A stretch of 64,000 bases of DNA from Rhodanobacteraceae bacterium (GTDB taxonomy: Bacteria; Pseudomonadota; Gammaproteobacteria; Xanthomonadales; SZUA-5). Positions 45,903-54,563 of the stretch are shown in pieces. Where the stretch lies: positions 62,001 through 126,000 of the forward strand of contig JADKFD010000001.1 of NCBI GenBank assembly GCA_016717705.1, written 5' to 3'. The position numbers and the translations under genes are program-made. The notes under the pieces are model-generated. The model did no database searches, was not told the origin of the DNA, and was given only the letters and a program-made list of their open reading frames with translations. Each line of letters opens with the position of its first letter. Within the stretch, counting starts at the first letter, position 1.

Positions 45903-46925
45903 CTACAACGGCCCCACACGCCCCGTCGTCGCCCGCACCACCAGCCGCGGCGCGGCGGTCACCTTGAGTGGCGGCACGGCGCCCTTCGGATGGGCGATCA
46001 GATCCATCAGCATGTCGACCGCCAGTCCCGCCGCCTCCGCCGTGGGCACGGCGACGGTGGTCAGCGCCGGTCGCAACTGATGGGCCAACTGGATGTCGGT
46101 GATGCCGGTGACCGAGAGATCGCGTGGTACCTCCAGCCCGAGGTCAGCGGCGGCCTGCAGCACGCCGAAAGCCGGCAGATCGTTGCTGACGAACACCGCG
46201 CTCAGGTCGGGTACCGCCGCCAGCAGGCTGTGCGCGGCGTTGCGCCCGTCGTCGATGCTGTCGTGGCCGAAGCGCACCTGGGTGTCGTGAAACTCGATGC
46301 CGGCTTTCGCCAGCGTGTCGCGAAAGCCCTGGTAGCGCCAGCGGTGGTTGCCGCTCGCTTCGCTGCCGACGATGGCGCCGATGCGCTGATGCCCCAACTT
46401 GATCAGGTGCTCGGCGGCGAGCACGCCGGCCTGGTGGAAATCGACCGCGACGCAGGGCAGTTCGGGCGGCGCCTGCGGCCGCTCCCACATGCACAGCACC
46501 ACCGGCACGCCGCGCCGGCGCAGCGCCAGCAGCGCGTCGATCTGCACGAAATCGGCGTTCATGACGATCACGCCCTGCGCCAGCGAGCCGCCGACGGCAT
46601 CCAGGTAGGCGCGCTCCTGCGCCGGATCGTCGTTGGTGTTGCACACCAGCAGGAAGTAGCCGAGCTTGCGCGCGGCGCGCTCCACTTCCAGCGCGAATTC
46701 GGGATAGAAGGGATTGGCGATGCTGGAGACGATCAAGGCGATCGTCGACGGCTTGCCCTCGACCAGCGCGCGCGCCATCAGATTCGGGCGATAGCCCAGC
46801 GTTTCGACCGCCGCGAGCACGCGCTGGCGGGTCTGCGCGCCCACCTTGCCGCGCCCGCGCAGCACATTCGACACCGTGGCGGCGGTGACACCTGCAAGTT
46901 GGGCGACCTGGACGAGGGTGGTCAT
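45903..46925 (-). CDS. LacI-family transcriptional regulator of the galactan locus
   Basis: The 340-residue protein has the LacI HTH (LVQVAQLAGVTAATVSNVLR, residues 4-23) with hinge helix region VETLGYRPNLMARALV and a periplasmic-binding-like effector domain (IALIVSSIANPFYPEFALEV onward). It ends the minus arm galactan operon. By position and fold it should repress both arms; the two TTAAgCGnTTAA palindromes at 51743 and 51969 are the best operator candidates, since LacI-type sites are near-palindromes with central CG. The effector is likely galactose or a galacto-oligosaccharide, which is inference. Confidence 0.87.
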   Translation of the reverse strand: MTTLVQVAQLAGVTAATVSNVLRGRGKVGAQTRQRVLAAVETLGYRPNLMARALVEGKPSTIALIVSSIANPFYPEFALEVERAARKLGYFLLVCNTNDDPAQERAYLDAVGGSLAQGVIVMNADFVQIDALLALRRRGVPVVLCMWERPQAPPELPCVAVDFHQAGVLAAEHLIKLGHQRIGAIVGSEASGNHRWRYQGFRDTLAKAGIEFHDTQVRFGHDSIDDGRNAAHSLLAAVPDLSAVFVSNDLPAFGVLQAAADLGLEVPRDLSVTGITDIQLAHQLRPALTTVAVPTAEAAGLAVDMLMDLIAHPKGAVPPLKVTAAPRLVVRATTGRVGPL

Positions 46926-46941
46926 GGAATGCGATCCGAGA

Positions 46942-47028
46942 GTAGGTCACGTTGCCCGCACCGCGGGCTACGTGACAGGGTCCACAACGTCACGCAGGCC
47001 AAAGAGCGTGGCCAACGTGAGCTACGGT
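46942..47028. repeat. REP-F inverted pair
   Basis: GTAGGTCACGTTGCCCGC and GCGGGCTACGTGAC, then GTCACGCAGGCC and GGCCAACGTGAGCTAC, form the same double hairpin as at 41737-41816. It lies between galK and the regulator. Confidence 0.8.
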
Positions 47029-47042
47029 TGCGCGAAGCAAGT

Positions 47043-48199
47043 TCACAGCGTTCGCGCTCCCGCACTGGCGCGGCACAGATAGATGGGCGCGGGCAGTCCG
47101 GTGGGCGATCGGTAGAACGCTCCACTGCGGAACGGGCGGCCGCGATCCGCTCCTGCGGCAGCAGCGCCACGACGCAGCCGCCAAAGCCGCCGCCAGTCAT
47201 GCGCGCGCCGCCATCCATGCCGATGCTCGATTGCAGGATCTCCACCAGCCGATCGATGGCCGGCACCGTGATCTCGAAATCGTCGCGCATCGAGGCGTGC
47301 GAGGCGGCCATCAACTGCCCCAGCCGCGACAGATCGCCCGCCGCCAGCGCCTCGCGCGCATCGAGGACTCGCCGGTTTTCGCTCAGCACGTGTCGGGCGC
47401 GGCGGAATACCAGCGGGTCCAGTTCAGCGCCGCGCGCCAGCAATGTGGGCAGATCGAGATCGCGCAGGCTGCGCAGGCCAAAATGCCGCGCCGCCTGCTC
47501 GCACTGCGCGCGGCGCTGGTTGTAGGCGCTGTCGACCAGTCCGCGCTCGACGCGCGAGTGCACGATCAGCAGCGCCAGATCTGCCGGCAGCGGCACTGCT
47601 TCCACGGCGAGGCTGCGGCAATCGATCAGCAGCGCACGGTTCGCTTGCCCGAGCGCCGAGATCAACTGGTCCATCACGCCGCAATTGCAGCCGACGAACT
47701 GGTTCTCGGCGCGCTGCGCCAGCAAGGCCATCGCCGTGCCGTTGAACGCGTCGAGCGCATACATCGACTTGAAGCCCTGCAGCACGGCCAGTTCCAGCGA
47801 GGCCGAGGAACTCAGACCCGCACCCTGCGGCACGTCGCCGCAGACTACAAGGTCAGCGCCACCGAAGGCCCAGCCAGCATCCTGCAGCAGCTTGAGCACG
47901 CCGCGCGGGTAGTTCGGCCAGTGCGCATCGCTGCGTGGCGCGATCGGCTGGTCGAGATCGAAGTGATCGAGTGCACCGCCCTGGTCCAGCGCCAGCACGC
48001 GCACCCGGCGGTCGTCGCGCGACGCGCAGGCCACGACCGTGCCGTAATCGATCGCGCAAGGCAGCACGAAGCCGTCGTTGTAGTCGGTGTGTTCGCCAAT
48101 CAGATTGACGCGGCCGGGGGCGTGCGCGAGCAGGGCCGGCGGGTGGCCGTAGGCGTGGATGAAGGCGTCGCGGGCGCGGTTGGCGAGGTGTGGGTTCAT
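47043..48199 (-). CDS. galK: Galactokinase (frame break near 47116)
   Basis: The product starts at 48199 (MNPHLANRARDAFIHAYG) and has the galactokinase signature GRVNLIGEHTDYNDGFVLP, the GHMP ATP loop GAGLSSSASLELAV and a third motif MTGGGFGGCVVAL. At the end the frame breaks. Adding one T near 47116 changes ERSTDRPP into ERFYRSPTGLPAPIYLCRAS followed by AGARTL and a stop at 47043, giving 385 residues like other GalK proteins. It phosphorylates galactose at C1 with ATP. It is upstream of the LacI-type gene and 102 bases after galT, with a G14 tract in the gap. Confidence 0.92.
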
Positions 48200-48239
48200 G
48201 TTCAAGTTCAGGTTTCCTCGGCGCCGGGGCGGGCGCGCG

Positions 48240-48253
48240 GGGGGGGGGGGGGT
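48240..48253. repeat. Homopolymer of about 14 G between galT and galK
   Basis: Positions 48239-48252 are an unbroken G run (C run on the coding strand) about 40 bases before the galK start, next to a REP-F fragment at 48272-48304. The true length is hard to fix by sequencing. Confidence 0.8.
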
Positions 48254-48300
48254 TCGGCGGCGCGGCCCCTTGTCACGCAGGCCCTGCGGGCCACCATGAC

Positions 48301-49317
48301 CTACGACCGGTCGAGGTAGTGCGCCTGGCAACTCCGCAAGCGTTGCGCCGCCTGCTCCGGGGTCAGGTCGCGCTGGGTTTCGGCGAGCAGTTCGAAACCG
48401 ACCATGAACTTGCGCACGCTCGCCGAGCGCAGCAGGGGTGGGTAGAAATGCGCGTGCAGTTGCCAGGCGGGACTCGCCGGCGCGCCGAACGGCGCGCCAT
48501 GCCAGCCCATCGAATACGGAAACGAGCATTCGAACAGGTTGTCGTAGGCAATCGTCAGCGCCTTGATGATCTGCGCCAGGCTGTGCTGTTGCGCATCGCT
48601 CAGCTGCGGCAGTTGCTGCACGGCAAAGCGCGGCAGCAGCAGCGTTTCGAAGGGCCAGCTGGCCCAGTACGGCACCAGCGCGACCCAGTCCTCGTTGACC
48701 ACCACGACGCGCTCGCTGCGCTCCAGTTCCCTCGATGCGTAGTCGAGCAACAAGGCGCGCCCGTGGGTTTCGAAATATGCGCGCTGCTGACGGTCCTCGG
48801 TCAAGGCGATATTGGGCAGGAAACTGCTGGCCCAGATCTGCCCATGCGGGTGCGGATTGGAGCAGCCCATCATCGCGCCCTTGTTCTCGAACACCTGCAC
48901 CCAGGGATAGCTCGCGCCGAGCTCGGCGCTCTGTATGCACCAGGTCCGCACGACTTCGTTCAGCGCGGGCAACTCAAGTTCCGGCAGGCTCCGGCTGTGA
49001 TCGGGCGTGAAGCAGATCACGCGGCTGCGTCCACGCGCGCCCATGCGTCGGAACAGCGGATCGTCTTCGCTGTCGATCGGTGCAGCGTGTTCCAAGGCAG
49101 CGAAATCGTTGTCGAACACATGCGTGCCGCTGTACTGCGGATTGCGCGCACCCGTGACGCGCGCATTGCCGGGACACAGGTAACAGCCGGGATCGTGATG
49201 GAGGCGCTGGCCGACGACGAGCGGCTCGCGCTGTCCCTGCCACGGCCGGGTCGAGCGTTGCGGTGATACCAGCACCCATTCGCCATTGAGCGGATTGAAG
49301 CGACGATGTGAATGCAT
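48301..49317 (-). CDS. galT: Galactose-1-phosphate uridylyltransferase
   Basis: The 338-residue protein starts at 49317 (MHSHRRFNPLNGEWVLVSP), which matches the family N-terminus RRxNPLTGEWVLVSPHR. The active-site nucleophile region is MMGCSNPHPHGQIWA with the HPH motif. The zinc site is CYLCPGN near the start. A C-terminal WHGAPFG and LHAHFYPPLLRSA complete the fold. It swaps UMP between UDP-glucose and galactose-1-phosphate in the Leloir pathway. It follows a defective galE. Confidence 0.95.
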   Translation of the reverse strand: MHSHRRFNPLNGEWVLVSPQRSTRPWQGQREPLVVGQRLHHDPGCYLCPGNARVTGARNPQYSGTHVFDNDFAALEHAAPIDSEDDPLFRRMGARGRSRVICFTPDHSRSLPELELPALNEVVRTWCIQSAELGASYPWVQVFENKGAMMGCSNPHPHGQIWASSFLPNIALTEDRQQRAYFETHGRALLLDYASRELERSERVVVVNEDWVALVPYWASWPFETLLLPRFAVQQLPQLSDAQQHSLAQIIKALTIAYDNLFECSFPYSMGWHGAPFGAPASPAWQLHAHFYPPLLRSASVRKFMVGFELLAETQRDLTPEQAAQRLRSCQAHYLDRS

Positions 49318-49707
49318 CTCGGCGCTGGCTGGAGTGTCGGGGCGAGTGGGCATGCGTTTTTCGGCCCGGGGCGTCGCCGTGCCCGGGGGGTCGTGGGCCG
49401 GCGGGTCCTCGCCCATCTGCCCGCTCGGATGCGCGCCGACCGGATTGAAGTAACGCAGGCTGGCGGTAGCCCAGGCCGGTTCGGGTCGGCATGCGCGCGC
49501 GGGGCGCGGGGGGCCGGCAGGGTCGCGGCGTGGTGCGCTGCGCGGGCGGCCGCAAGGCGCGGGCTGCGCGATGCGCGCGAGCACGGCGGGATGGCTGTTG
49601 CTGAAGTTATCGAGCACGATCGGCCGATAGCCGGCTTCGATCAGGCGCACGCAGGTCAGGCTGCCGATATAGCCGGCGCCGCCGGTGACGAGGATGCTGG
49701 GTGTCAT
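49318..49707 (-). pseudogene. galE: UDP-glucose 4-epimerase remnant with internal and terminal deletions
   Basis: The start at 49707 overlaps the beta-galactosidase stop (ATGA). The first 49 codons are an intact GalE N-terminus with the Rossmann motif LVTGGAGYIGSLTCVRLIEA. The reading then runs into very GC-rich sequence without family likeness, then hits ASLRYFNPVGAHPSGQMGED, which in GalE lies over 100 residues further on, and then into galT. The catalytic YxxxK region and the last half are missing. About 330 codons are normal and about 120 remain. Either the gene was deleted in pieces, or this very GC-rich stretch is misassembled. Confidence 0.8.
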
Positions 49708-51715
49708 GACGCGACCCACGCCGCCACCCCGGCCGGCGGCAACTCGGGACTGCCCAACACGCAGTCGGACTCGGGAACGAAGGGCAGGTTGAGCACCTCG
49801 CTGCCGTAGTTGAACGCGAACTGCAGATTGCCACGCCGACGCAGCCGCAGCGCATCGGGCAGGCGCCGGGTACGCAGACCGGCGTCCTTGGCGGCCTGCT
49901 CCAGCCAGCCGCGCAGCAGATCGCCATCGACGTCGGCGCACACGTAGCGGATTGCGCCATGGCTCAGCAGCGCGGGATGACCATCGTCGAAGCGTGCGTC
50001 GATCGCCAGCGCCGCGTCGGCTTCGACAAACTCCCGCCAGCGCAAGGCATGGCCGATGACCTGGCCATCGGCATGGATGCTGACGCGCCGCCCGGGACGC
50101 AGCGATTCGACGCGCCGTACCTGCAGCGGCAGGAATTCCGCCAGCGCGCCGGGCGCCAGGCCGGCGGGAATGCGGAAATGTTCGGTCTTGCTGCCACTGC
50201 GCGGCCCGAATACCCACACCGGCGCCCTGCCCGGCCGTCGCTGCGCGGCGCGCAGGCTGGCCATCAGCGGATCGGACAAATGGATCAGGCCGGGCACCAC
50301 CACCAGACCGTAGTCGGCCAGCGGCGCACTGGCGGCAACCAGATCGATGTCCAGGCCCAGTTGCCGCAGCGCGCTGTACCAGCGGAAAGCTCCCGCGAAG
50401 TAGTCCATGTCGGCGCCATGCGGCTGGATCTCGGTCATCCAGCCACTGCCGTAGTCAATCACCAGCGCCACCCTGGCGCGACTGGTCGGCATGCTCAGCA
50501 CACCACGCAGCGACTGCATTTCGAGCGCGACCTGCGCGGCTTCGCGACCGCCGATATCGAGGCTGTCGTCGCTGGCATTCAGACCCGAATGCATCTGTTC
50601 CTGGGCGTAGGGCAACTGGCGCCAGCGGAAATAGGACACCAGTTCGGCGCCGTGGGCGATCGCTTCCCAGGTCCACGCGCGCACCATGCCGGGCAGCGGC
50701 TCGGCGTTCCACGGCGCCCAGTTGACCGGGCCGGCCTGCTGCTCCATCACCCACCAGCGTCCGCGGCACAGGCCGCGGTAGAGATCGTGATGAAATGCGG
50801 GGATGTCCGGATGTCCGCTGCGCGCCCAGCGCACGCGCTCGGCCTCGCTGAGGAAAGACGCGATGTCGGTGCTGCCGAGCGGATAGCTGTCCCACGCCGC
50901 CACGTCCAGATCATGCCCCATCTGGTGCAGTTCGAAGCCGCCGAAGAAGCCCATGAAGTTGTGCAGCACATCGCGGCCCGGCGACAGCTCGCGCAGAATT
51001 TCTACCTGCATGCGGTTGTAGCGCAGGACTTCGTCCGACGCGAAACGGCGAAAGTCGAGCGCGTGGATCGGGTTGGCGTTCGCCGGCAGGCCAATCGGAA
51101 ATCCGACCTCGTCGAAGCTGCCGATCTGCATGCTCCAGAAGGCGTTGCCCCAGGCCTCGTTCAATCCATCAACGCTGCCGTAGCGCCGCCGCAGCCAGCC
51201 GCGAAAGCCGCGCAGCGCCGCATCCGAGTAGGACAGGATGGTGTCGTGGCAGCCGTATTCGTTGTCGGTTTGCCAGGCGATGAGCGCCGGATGTTGGCCG
51301 TAGCGCTCGCCATCGCCCGCACGATGCGCGCGCTGGCGGCGTGGAACTCGGGGCTGGAAAAGTCGTAGTGACGACGCGAACCGAAGGGCTTGCGGCGACC
51401 CTGCGCGTCCACCGGCGCGATCTCCGGGCAGGCCTGCAGCAGCCAGTGCGGCGGCGCCGCCGTCGGCGTGCCGAGCACGATCTTCAGACCCGCTTGCGCG
51501 AGAGTCGCGATCGCGCGGTCCAGCCAGCCCCAGTCGAATGTGCCCGCAGCAGGCTCCATCCGCGTCCAGGCGAACTCGCCGATGCGCACCACGCTCAGGC
51601 CCATGGCGCGCATGCGCTGCGCGTCGCCCGCCCACTGGCTTTCGGGCCACTGTTCCGGGTAGTAGCAGACGCCGAGCTGCGGGGCCCTTGGTGATGCTGC
51701 CACGACGTTGTTCAT
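49704..51715 (-). CDS. GH42 beta-galactosidase (frame break near 51307)
   Basis: The first frame starts at 51715 (MNNVVAASPRAPQLGVCYYP) with the GH42 N-terminus GVCYYPEQWPESQWAGDAQRM. Adding one G near 51307 restores MAERYGQHPALIAWQTDNEY and joins the second frame, giving 670 residues. The acid/base glutamate is in WQTDNEYG and the nucleophile is the glutamate in WVMEQQAGPVNW. A trimerisation domain follows from about residue 400. GH42 enzymes act on galacto-oligosaccharides inside cells, and no signal peptide is visible here. It is first in the minus arm operon. Confidence 0.93.
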
Positions 51716-51742
51716 GCAGGCCGACAGTCGGGATAGAGAGGG

Positions 51743-51756
51743 GTTAAGCGATTAAC
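51743..51756. promoter_or_regulatory. Predicted LacI-type operator on the GH42 side
   Basis: GTTAAGCGATTAAC is a near-palindrome with central CG and two mismatches in 14 bases. It sits at the predicted transcription start of the GH42 gene, where a bound repressor would block RNA polymerase. Confidence 0.6.
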
Positions 51757-51759
51757 TGG

Positions 51760-51789
51760 ATTTGAGCTCGACAGTTGATCCGTTGTCAA
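51760..51789 (-). promoter_or_regulatory. Predicted promoter of the GH42-galETK-lacI operon
   Basis: On the minus strand TTGACA (51784-51789) is a perfect -35 box, followed after 18 bases by TCAAAT (51760-51765) as a fair -10. The operator at 51743-51756 overlaps the expected start point. Confidence 0.55.
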
Positions 51790-51830
51790 GGAACTTCGCG
51801 AACGGATGGGCGCACCAAACCCCGCTCTCG

Positions 51831-51879
51831 TAGCCCGGTGTACGCAGCTCCATCGCGTTCACCGGGTACTTGCCGCAAC
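51831..51879. repeat. REP-E palindrome in the galactan control region
   Basis: TAGCCCGGTGTACGCAGCTC and GCGTTCACCGGGTACTTGCC form the hairpin known from 12912 and 15068. Confidence 0.75.
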
Positions 51880-51968
51880 CTCCCGGCGGTGAATCGCTTC
51901 GCGATACATCGCCCTACCAAAGCCCCGGCGGTTATTTGCTGTGCATCCGGATTGCTGCGCTGCGGCGA

Positions 51969-51984
51969 GATTAAGCGTTTAATC
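51969..51984. promoter_or_regulatory. Predicted LacI-type operator on the ABC transporter side
   Basis: GATTAAGCGTTTAATC is a near-perfect 16-base palindrome with central CG, one mismatched pair. A TTATAC -10-like box follows at 51996-52001, so the operator lies where the -35 region would be. Confidence 0.6.
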
Positions 51985-52019
51985 CATGGCATGCTTTATA
52001 CGGCGGAAGTCTTGGGTGG

Positions 52020-53156
52020 GTGTCTGAAGTGGCGAGCGTGCAACTCGACAAGGTCGGCAAGACTTACCCCGGCGGCGCGGCGGTGATCCGCGAGGTCAGC
52101 CTGGACATCGCCGACGGCGAGTTCTGCGTGTTTGTCGGGCCCAGTGGCTGCGGCAAGTCCACCCTGCTGCGGATGATCGCGGGCCTCGAAGACATCAGCA
52201 GCGGCGAGATCCGCATCGGCGGTCGTCGCGTCAACGAGCTCGCGCCGAGCGAACGCAATGTGGCGATGGTGTTCCAGAACTACGCGCTGTATCCGCATAT
52301 GGATGTGGCCGCGAACCTCGGCTTCGGCCTGCGTCTGGCCGGCTACAGCCGCGCGGATGCCGCCAGCCGGGTCAAGCGGGTCGCGGAAATGCTGCAGATC
52401 GACGCACTGCTCGATCGCAAGCCGGCCTCGCTGTCCGGCGGCCAGCGCCAGCGCGTGGCGATCGGTCGCGCGCTGGTGCGCGACCCCGGCGTGTTCCTGT
52501 TCGACGAGCCCCTGTCCAATCTTGACGCTTCGCTGCGCACCCAGACGCGCCTGGAGATCGCGCGGCTGCACCGGGATTACGGTCGCGCCAGCACCATCTA
52601 CGTCACCCACGACCAGGTCGAGGCGATGACGCTGGCCGATCGCATGGTGCTGCTGCGGGCGGGTCCAGGCGCCGGCGAGCTCAGCGTGGCTCAGGTGGGC
52701 ACGCCGCTGGCGCTCTACCACGAGCCGTGCAGTCTGTTCGTGGCCGGTTTCCTGGGTTCGCCGAAAATGAACCTGCTCAGCGCGACCGTGGTGAGTCTGG
52801 CGCCGGATGCGGTGCGTGCGCGACTGGCGGGCGGGAGTGAAATCACGTTGGCAGTGCAGCCTGGTGTGGCAGCCGTTGGCGATGCGGTGACGTTGGGCTT
52901 TCGCGCCGAACATCTGCGCCTGGGCGACGCGACCAGCCCGAACACTCTGCCCTGCCAGGTTCAGTGGCTGGAGCATCTGGGCGACCTCAGTTACGCCTAT
53001 CTGGCCGACGCCAGCGGCGCGAAGATCGTGGTGCGCCTGCTCGAAGGCAGTCGCGCCCGGGTCGGCGACCAGGTGCATCTGGTGCTGCCGGCCGAGCACG
53101 GGCATGTGTTCGATCGCGCTGGTGTGGCGTTGGTGCGCTGTGGCGGGCGTACCTGA
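52020..53156 (+). CDS. MsmX/UgpC/MalK-type ABC transporter ATPase
   Basis: The 378-residue ATPase has Walker A GPSGCGKS, Q-loop NYALYPHMDV, signature LSGGQRQRVAIGRALVR, Walker B VFLFDEPLSNLD and switch VTHDQVEAM. A C-terminal regulatory MOP/TOBE-like domain (about 240-378) is present, as in MalK and UgpC. It is the first gene of the plus arm; the start is a GTG at 52020, with an alternative GTG at 52029. It would energise the permeases encoded next. Confidence 0.92.
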   Translation: MSEVASVQLDKVGKTYPGGAAVIREVSLDIADGEFCVFVGPSGCGKSTLLRMIAGLEDISSGEIRIGGRRVNELAPSERNVAMVFQNYALYPHMDVAANLGFGLRLAGYSRADAASRVKRVAEMLQIDALLDRKPASLSGGQRQRVAIGRALVRDPGVFLFDEPLSNLDASLRTQTRLEIARLHRDYGRASTIYVTHDQVEAMTLADRMVLLRAGPGAGELSVAQVGTPLALYHEPCSLFVAGFLGSPKMNLLSATVVSLAPDAVRARLAGGSEITLAVQPGVAAVGDAVTLGFRAEHLRLGDATSPNTLPCQVQWLEHLGDLSYAYLADASGAKIVVRLLEGSRARVGDQVHLVLPAEHGHVFDRAGVALVRCGGRT

Positions 53157-53194
53157 AATGGGCGGCGTTCGGGCAGGGCGCCAGCATTTGGCGG

Positions 53195-54424
53195 GTGTAC
53201 GTCGCGAAGGCGCAGCCGCCCGACGCTGCGCCGGTCGCGACGTACACGTCGCTCCTACAGTGCTTCGTACTCCTCGCGTTTTTCTGGGCCCTGCCGGCGA
53301 CGGCTGCCGAGAAAGGCCAGCTGCTGGTCTGGATCAACGGCGACAAGGGTTACGCAGGCATCGAACGCATCGCCGAGGATTTCACCCGCGACACCGGCGT
53401 GGCGGTGCGCGTGGAGCATCCGGAAGACGCGGTGTCGAAGTTCGAACAGGCCGCTGCGGCAGGCAAGGGCCCGGACATCTGGATCTGGCCGCACGACCGC
53501 GCCGGCAGCTGGGCCAGTTCCGGTCTGATCAACCCGGTGGCGCCGTCGCGCGCGATCCGCGCATCGATCATGCCGCTGGCGTGGGAAGCCTGGGATATCG
53601 GCGGCAAAACCTGGGGCTATCCATTGTCGATCGAGGCGCTGGCGCTGATCTACAACCTGGATCTGGTGGCCACGCCGCCCGAAACCTGGGACGAGGTGTT
53701 CGCCATCGAACAACGCCTCAAGCCCTTCGGCAAGCACGCCATCATGTGGCCGTTCAACGAGTTCTACTACACCTACGGCCTGATCTCGGCCTCGGGCGGT
53801 TACGCCTTCGGACGGCGGGCGGATGGCAGTTTCGATGCGACCGATGTCGGAATCGACAATGCAGGCACGCTGCGCGGCATGCAGATCCTGCTGCAATTGA
53901 TCGACGCCGGCGCGGTGCCGCGCACCGCCACCTACGCCGAATCGGAAGCCGCGATCAACGAAGGCCGGGTGGCGATGACCATCAACGGTCCGTGGTCGTG
54001 GAACAACCTGAAAAGAAGCCGGATCCGCTTCGGCGCCGCGGCATTTCCAACGGTCGACGGCCGCGCCGGCGGGCCGATGGTCGGCGTGGTCGGCGCGATG
54101 ATCAGCAGCGCCAGCCCGAACCGCGTGCTCGCCACCGAGTTCATCGAGAGCTATCTGCTTTCGCTGCCCGGCCTGAGGGCGATGAACGAGCACGCGCCGC
54201 TCGGCGTGCCGGCCAACCGGGAGCTCTTTGACGAACTCAAGGCCGACCCGTTGATCGCCGGCACCTACGCCGCGGCCCAGGCCGGCAGCATCATGCCCAA
54301 CATCCCGGAAATGGCGCGCTTCTGGTCGGCGATGAACGCCGCCGTGCAGAACATCGCGCAGGGCCGCGAAGAGGTCGGCCCGGGCCTGGCCCGCGCGCAG
54401 CGGCGGGTAAAGGGGACGCCATGA
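53195..54424 (+). CDS. MalE-like extracellular sugar-binding protein
   Basis: The frame of about 410 residues has no ATG near its start; a GTG at 53195 is the best start. The predicted signal peptide (CFVLLAFFWALPATAAEKG) is preceded by a stretch translated from a REP-D copy. The mature protein resembles E. coli MalE: LLVWINGDKGYAGIERIAED, GPDIWIWPHDRAGSWASSGL, NGPWSWNN. The E. coli protein binds maltose, but in Bacillus the MalE-like GanS binds galacto-oligosaccharides; the GH53 and GH42 neighbours favour the latter. A GTG-GTG spaced pair makes the start uncertain. Confidence 0.88.
   Translation: MYVAKAQPPDAAPVATYTSLLQCFVLLAFFWALPATAAEKGQLLVWINGDKGYAGIERIAEDFTRDTGVAVRVEHPEDAVSKFEQAAAAGKGPDIWIWPHDRAGSWASSGLINPVAPSRAIRASIMPLAWEAWDIGGKTWGYPLSIEALALIYNLDLVATPPETWDEVFAIEQRLKPFGKHAIMWPFNEFYYTYGLISASGGYAFGRRADGSFDATDVGIDNAGTLRGMQILLQLIDAGAVPRTATYAESEAAINEGRVAMTINGPWSWNNLKRSRIRFGAAAFPTVDGRAGGPMVGVVGAMISSASPNRVLATEFIESYLLSLPGLRAMNEHAPLGVPANRELFDELKADPLIAGTYAAAQAGSIMPNIPEMARFWSAMNAAVQNIAQGREEVGPGLARAQRRVKGTP
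53233..53259. repeat. REP-D palindrome inside the binding protein start
   Basis: GGTCGCGACGTACACGTCGC followed by TCCTACA matches the REP-D copies at 9988 and 15179. In the binding protein frame it reads VATYTSLLQ. Confidence 0.75.
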
Positions 54425-54441
54425 GTCACGCCCATGCCATA

Positions 54442-54475
54442 CGTAGGTCACGTTGCCCGCAGGGCTACGTGACAA
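54442..54475. repeat. REP-F palindrome
   Basis: GTAGGTCACGTTGCCCGC with GGGCTACGTGAC is a single REP-F unit in the gap between the binding protein and the first permease gene. Confidence 0.75.
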
Positions 54476-54563
54476 GGGGCACAACCGAAAGCCGTTTGGT
54501 CCGCAATCCGTCGAATGTCGGCCGCGCGAGTTGGCACGCGGTCGCATGCGGAAAGATCTCGCG

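Larger units (their letters stand above)
51716..52019. promoter_or_regulatory. Shared control region of the two galactan arms
   Basis: The 304 bases between the divergent operons hold a promoter and operator on each side (see separate entries) and a REP-E palindrome at 51831-51879 in the middle. No gene is seen. Confidence 0.75.

Noticed and set aside
48301..50217. A single 638-codon galE-galT fusion protein
   Set aside because: The link runs through galE debris and arginine/proline filler; galT has its own start with a normal N-terminus at 49317.
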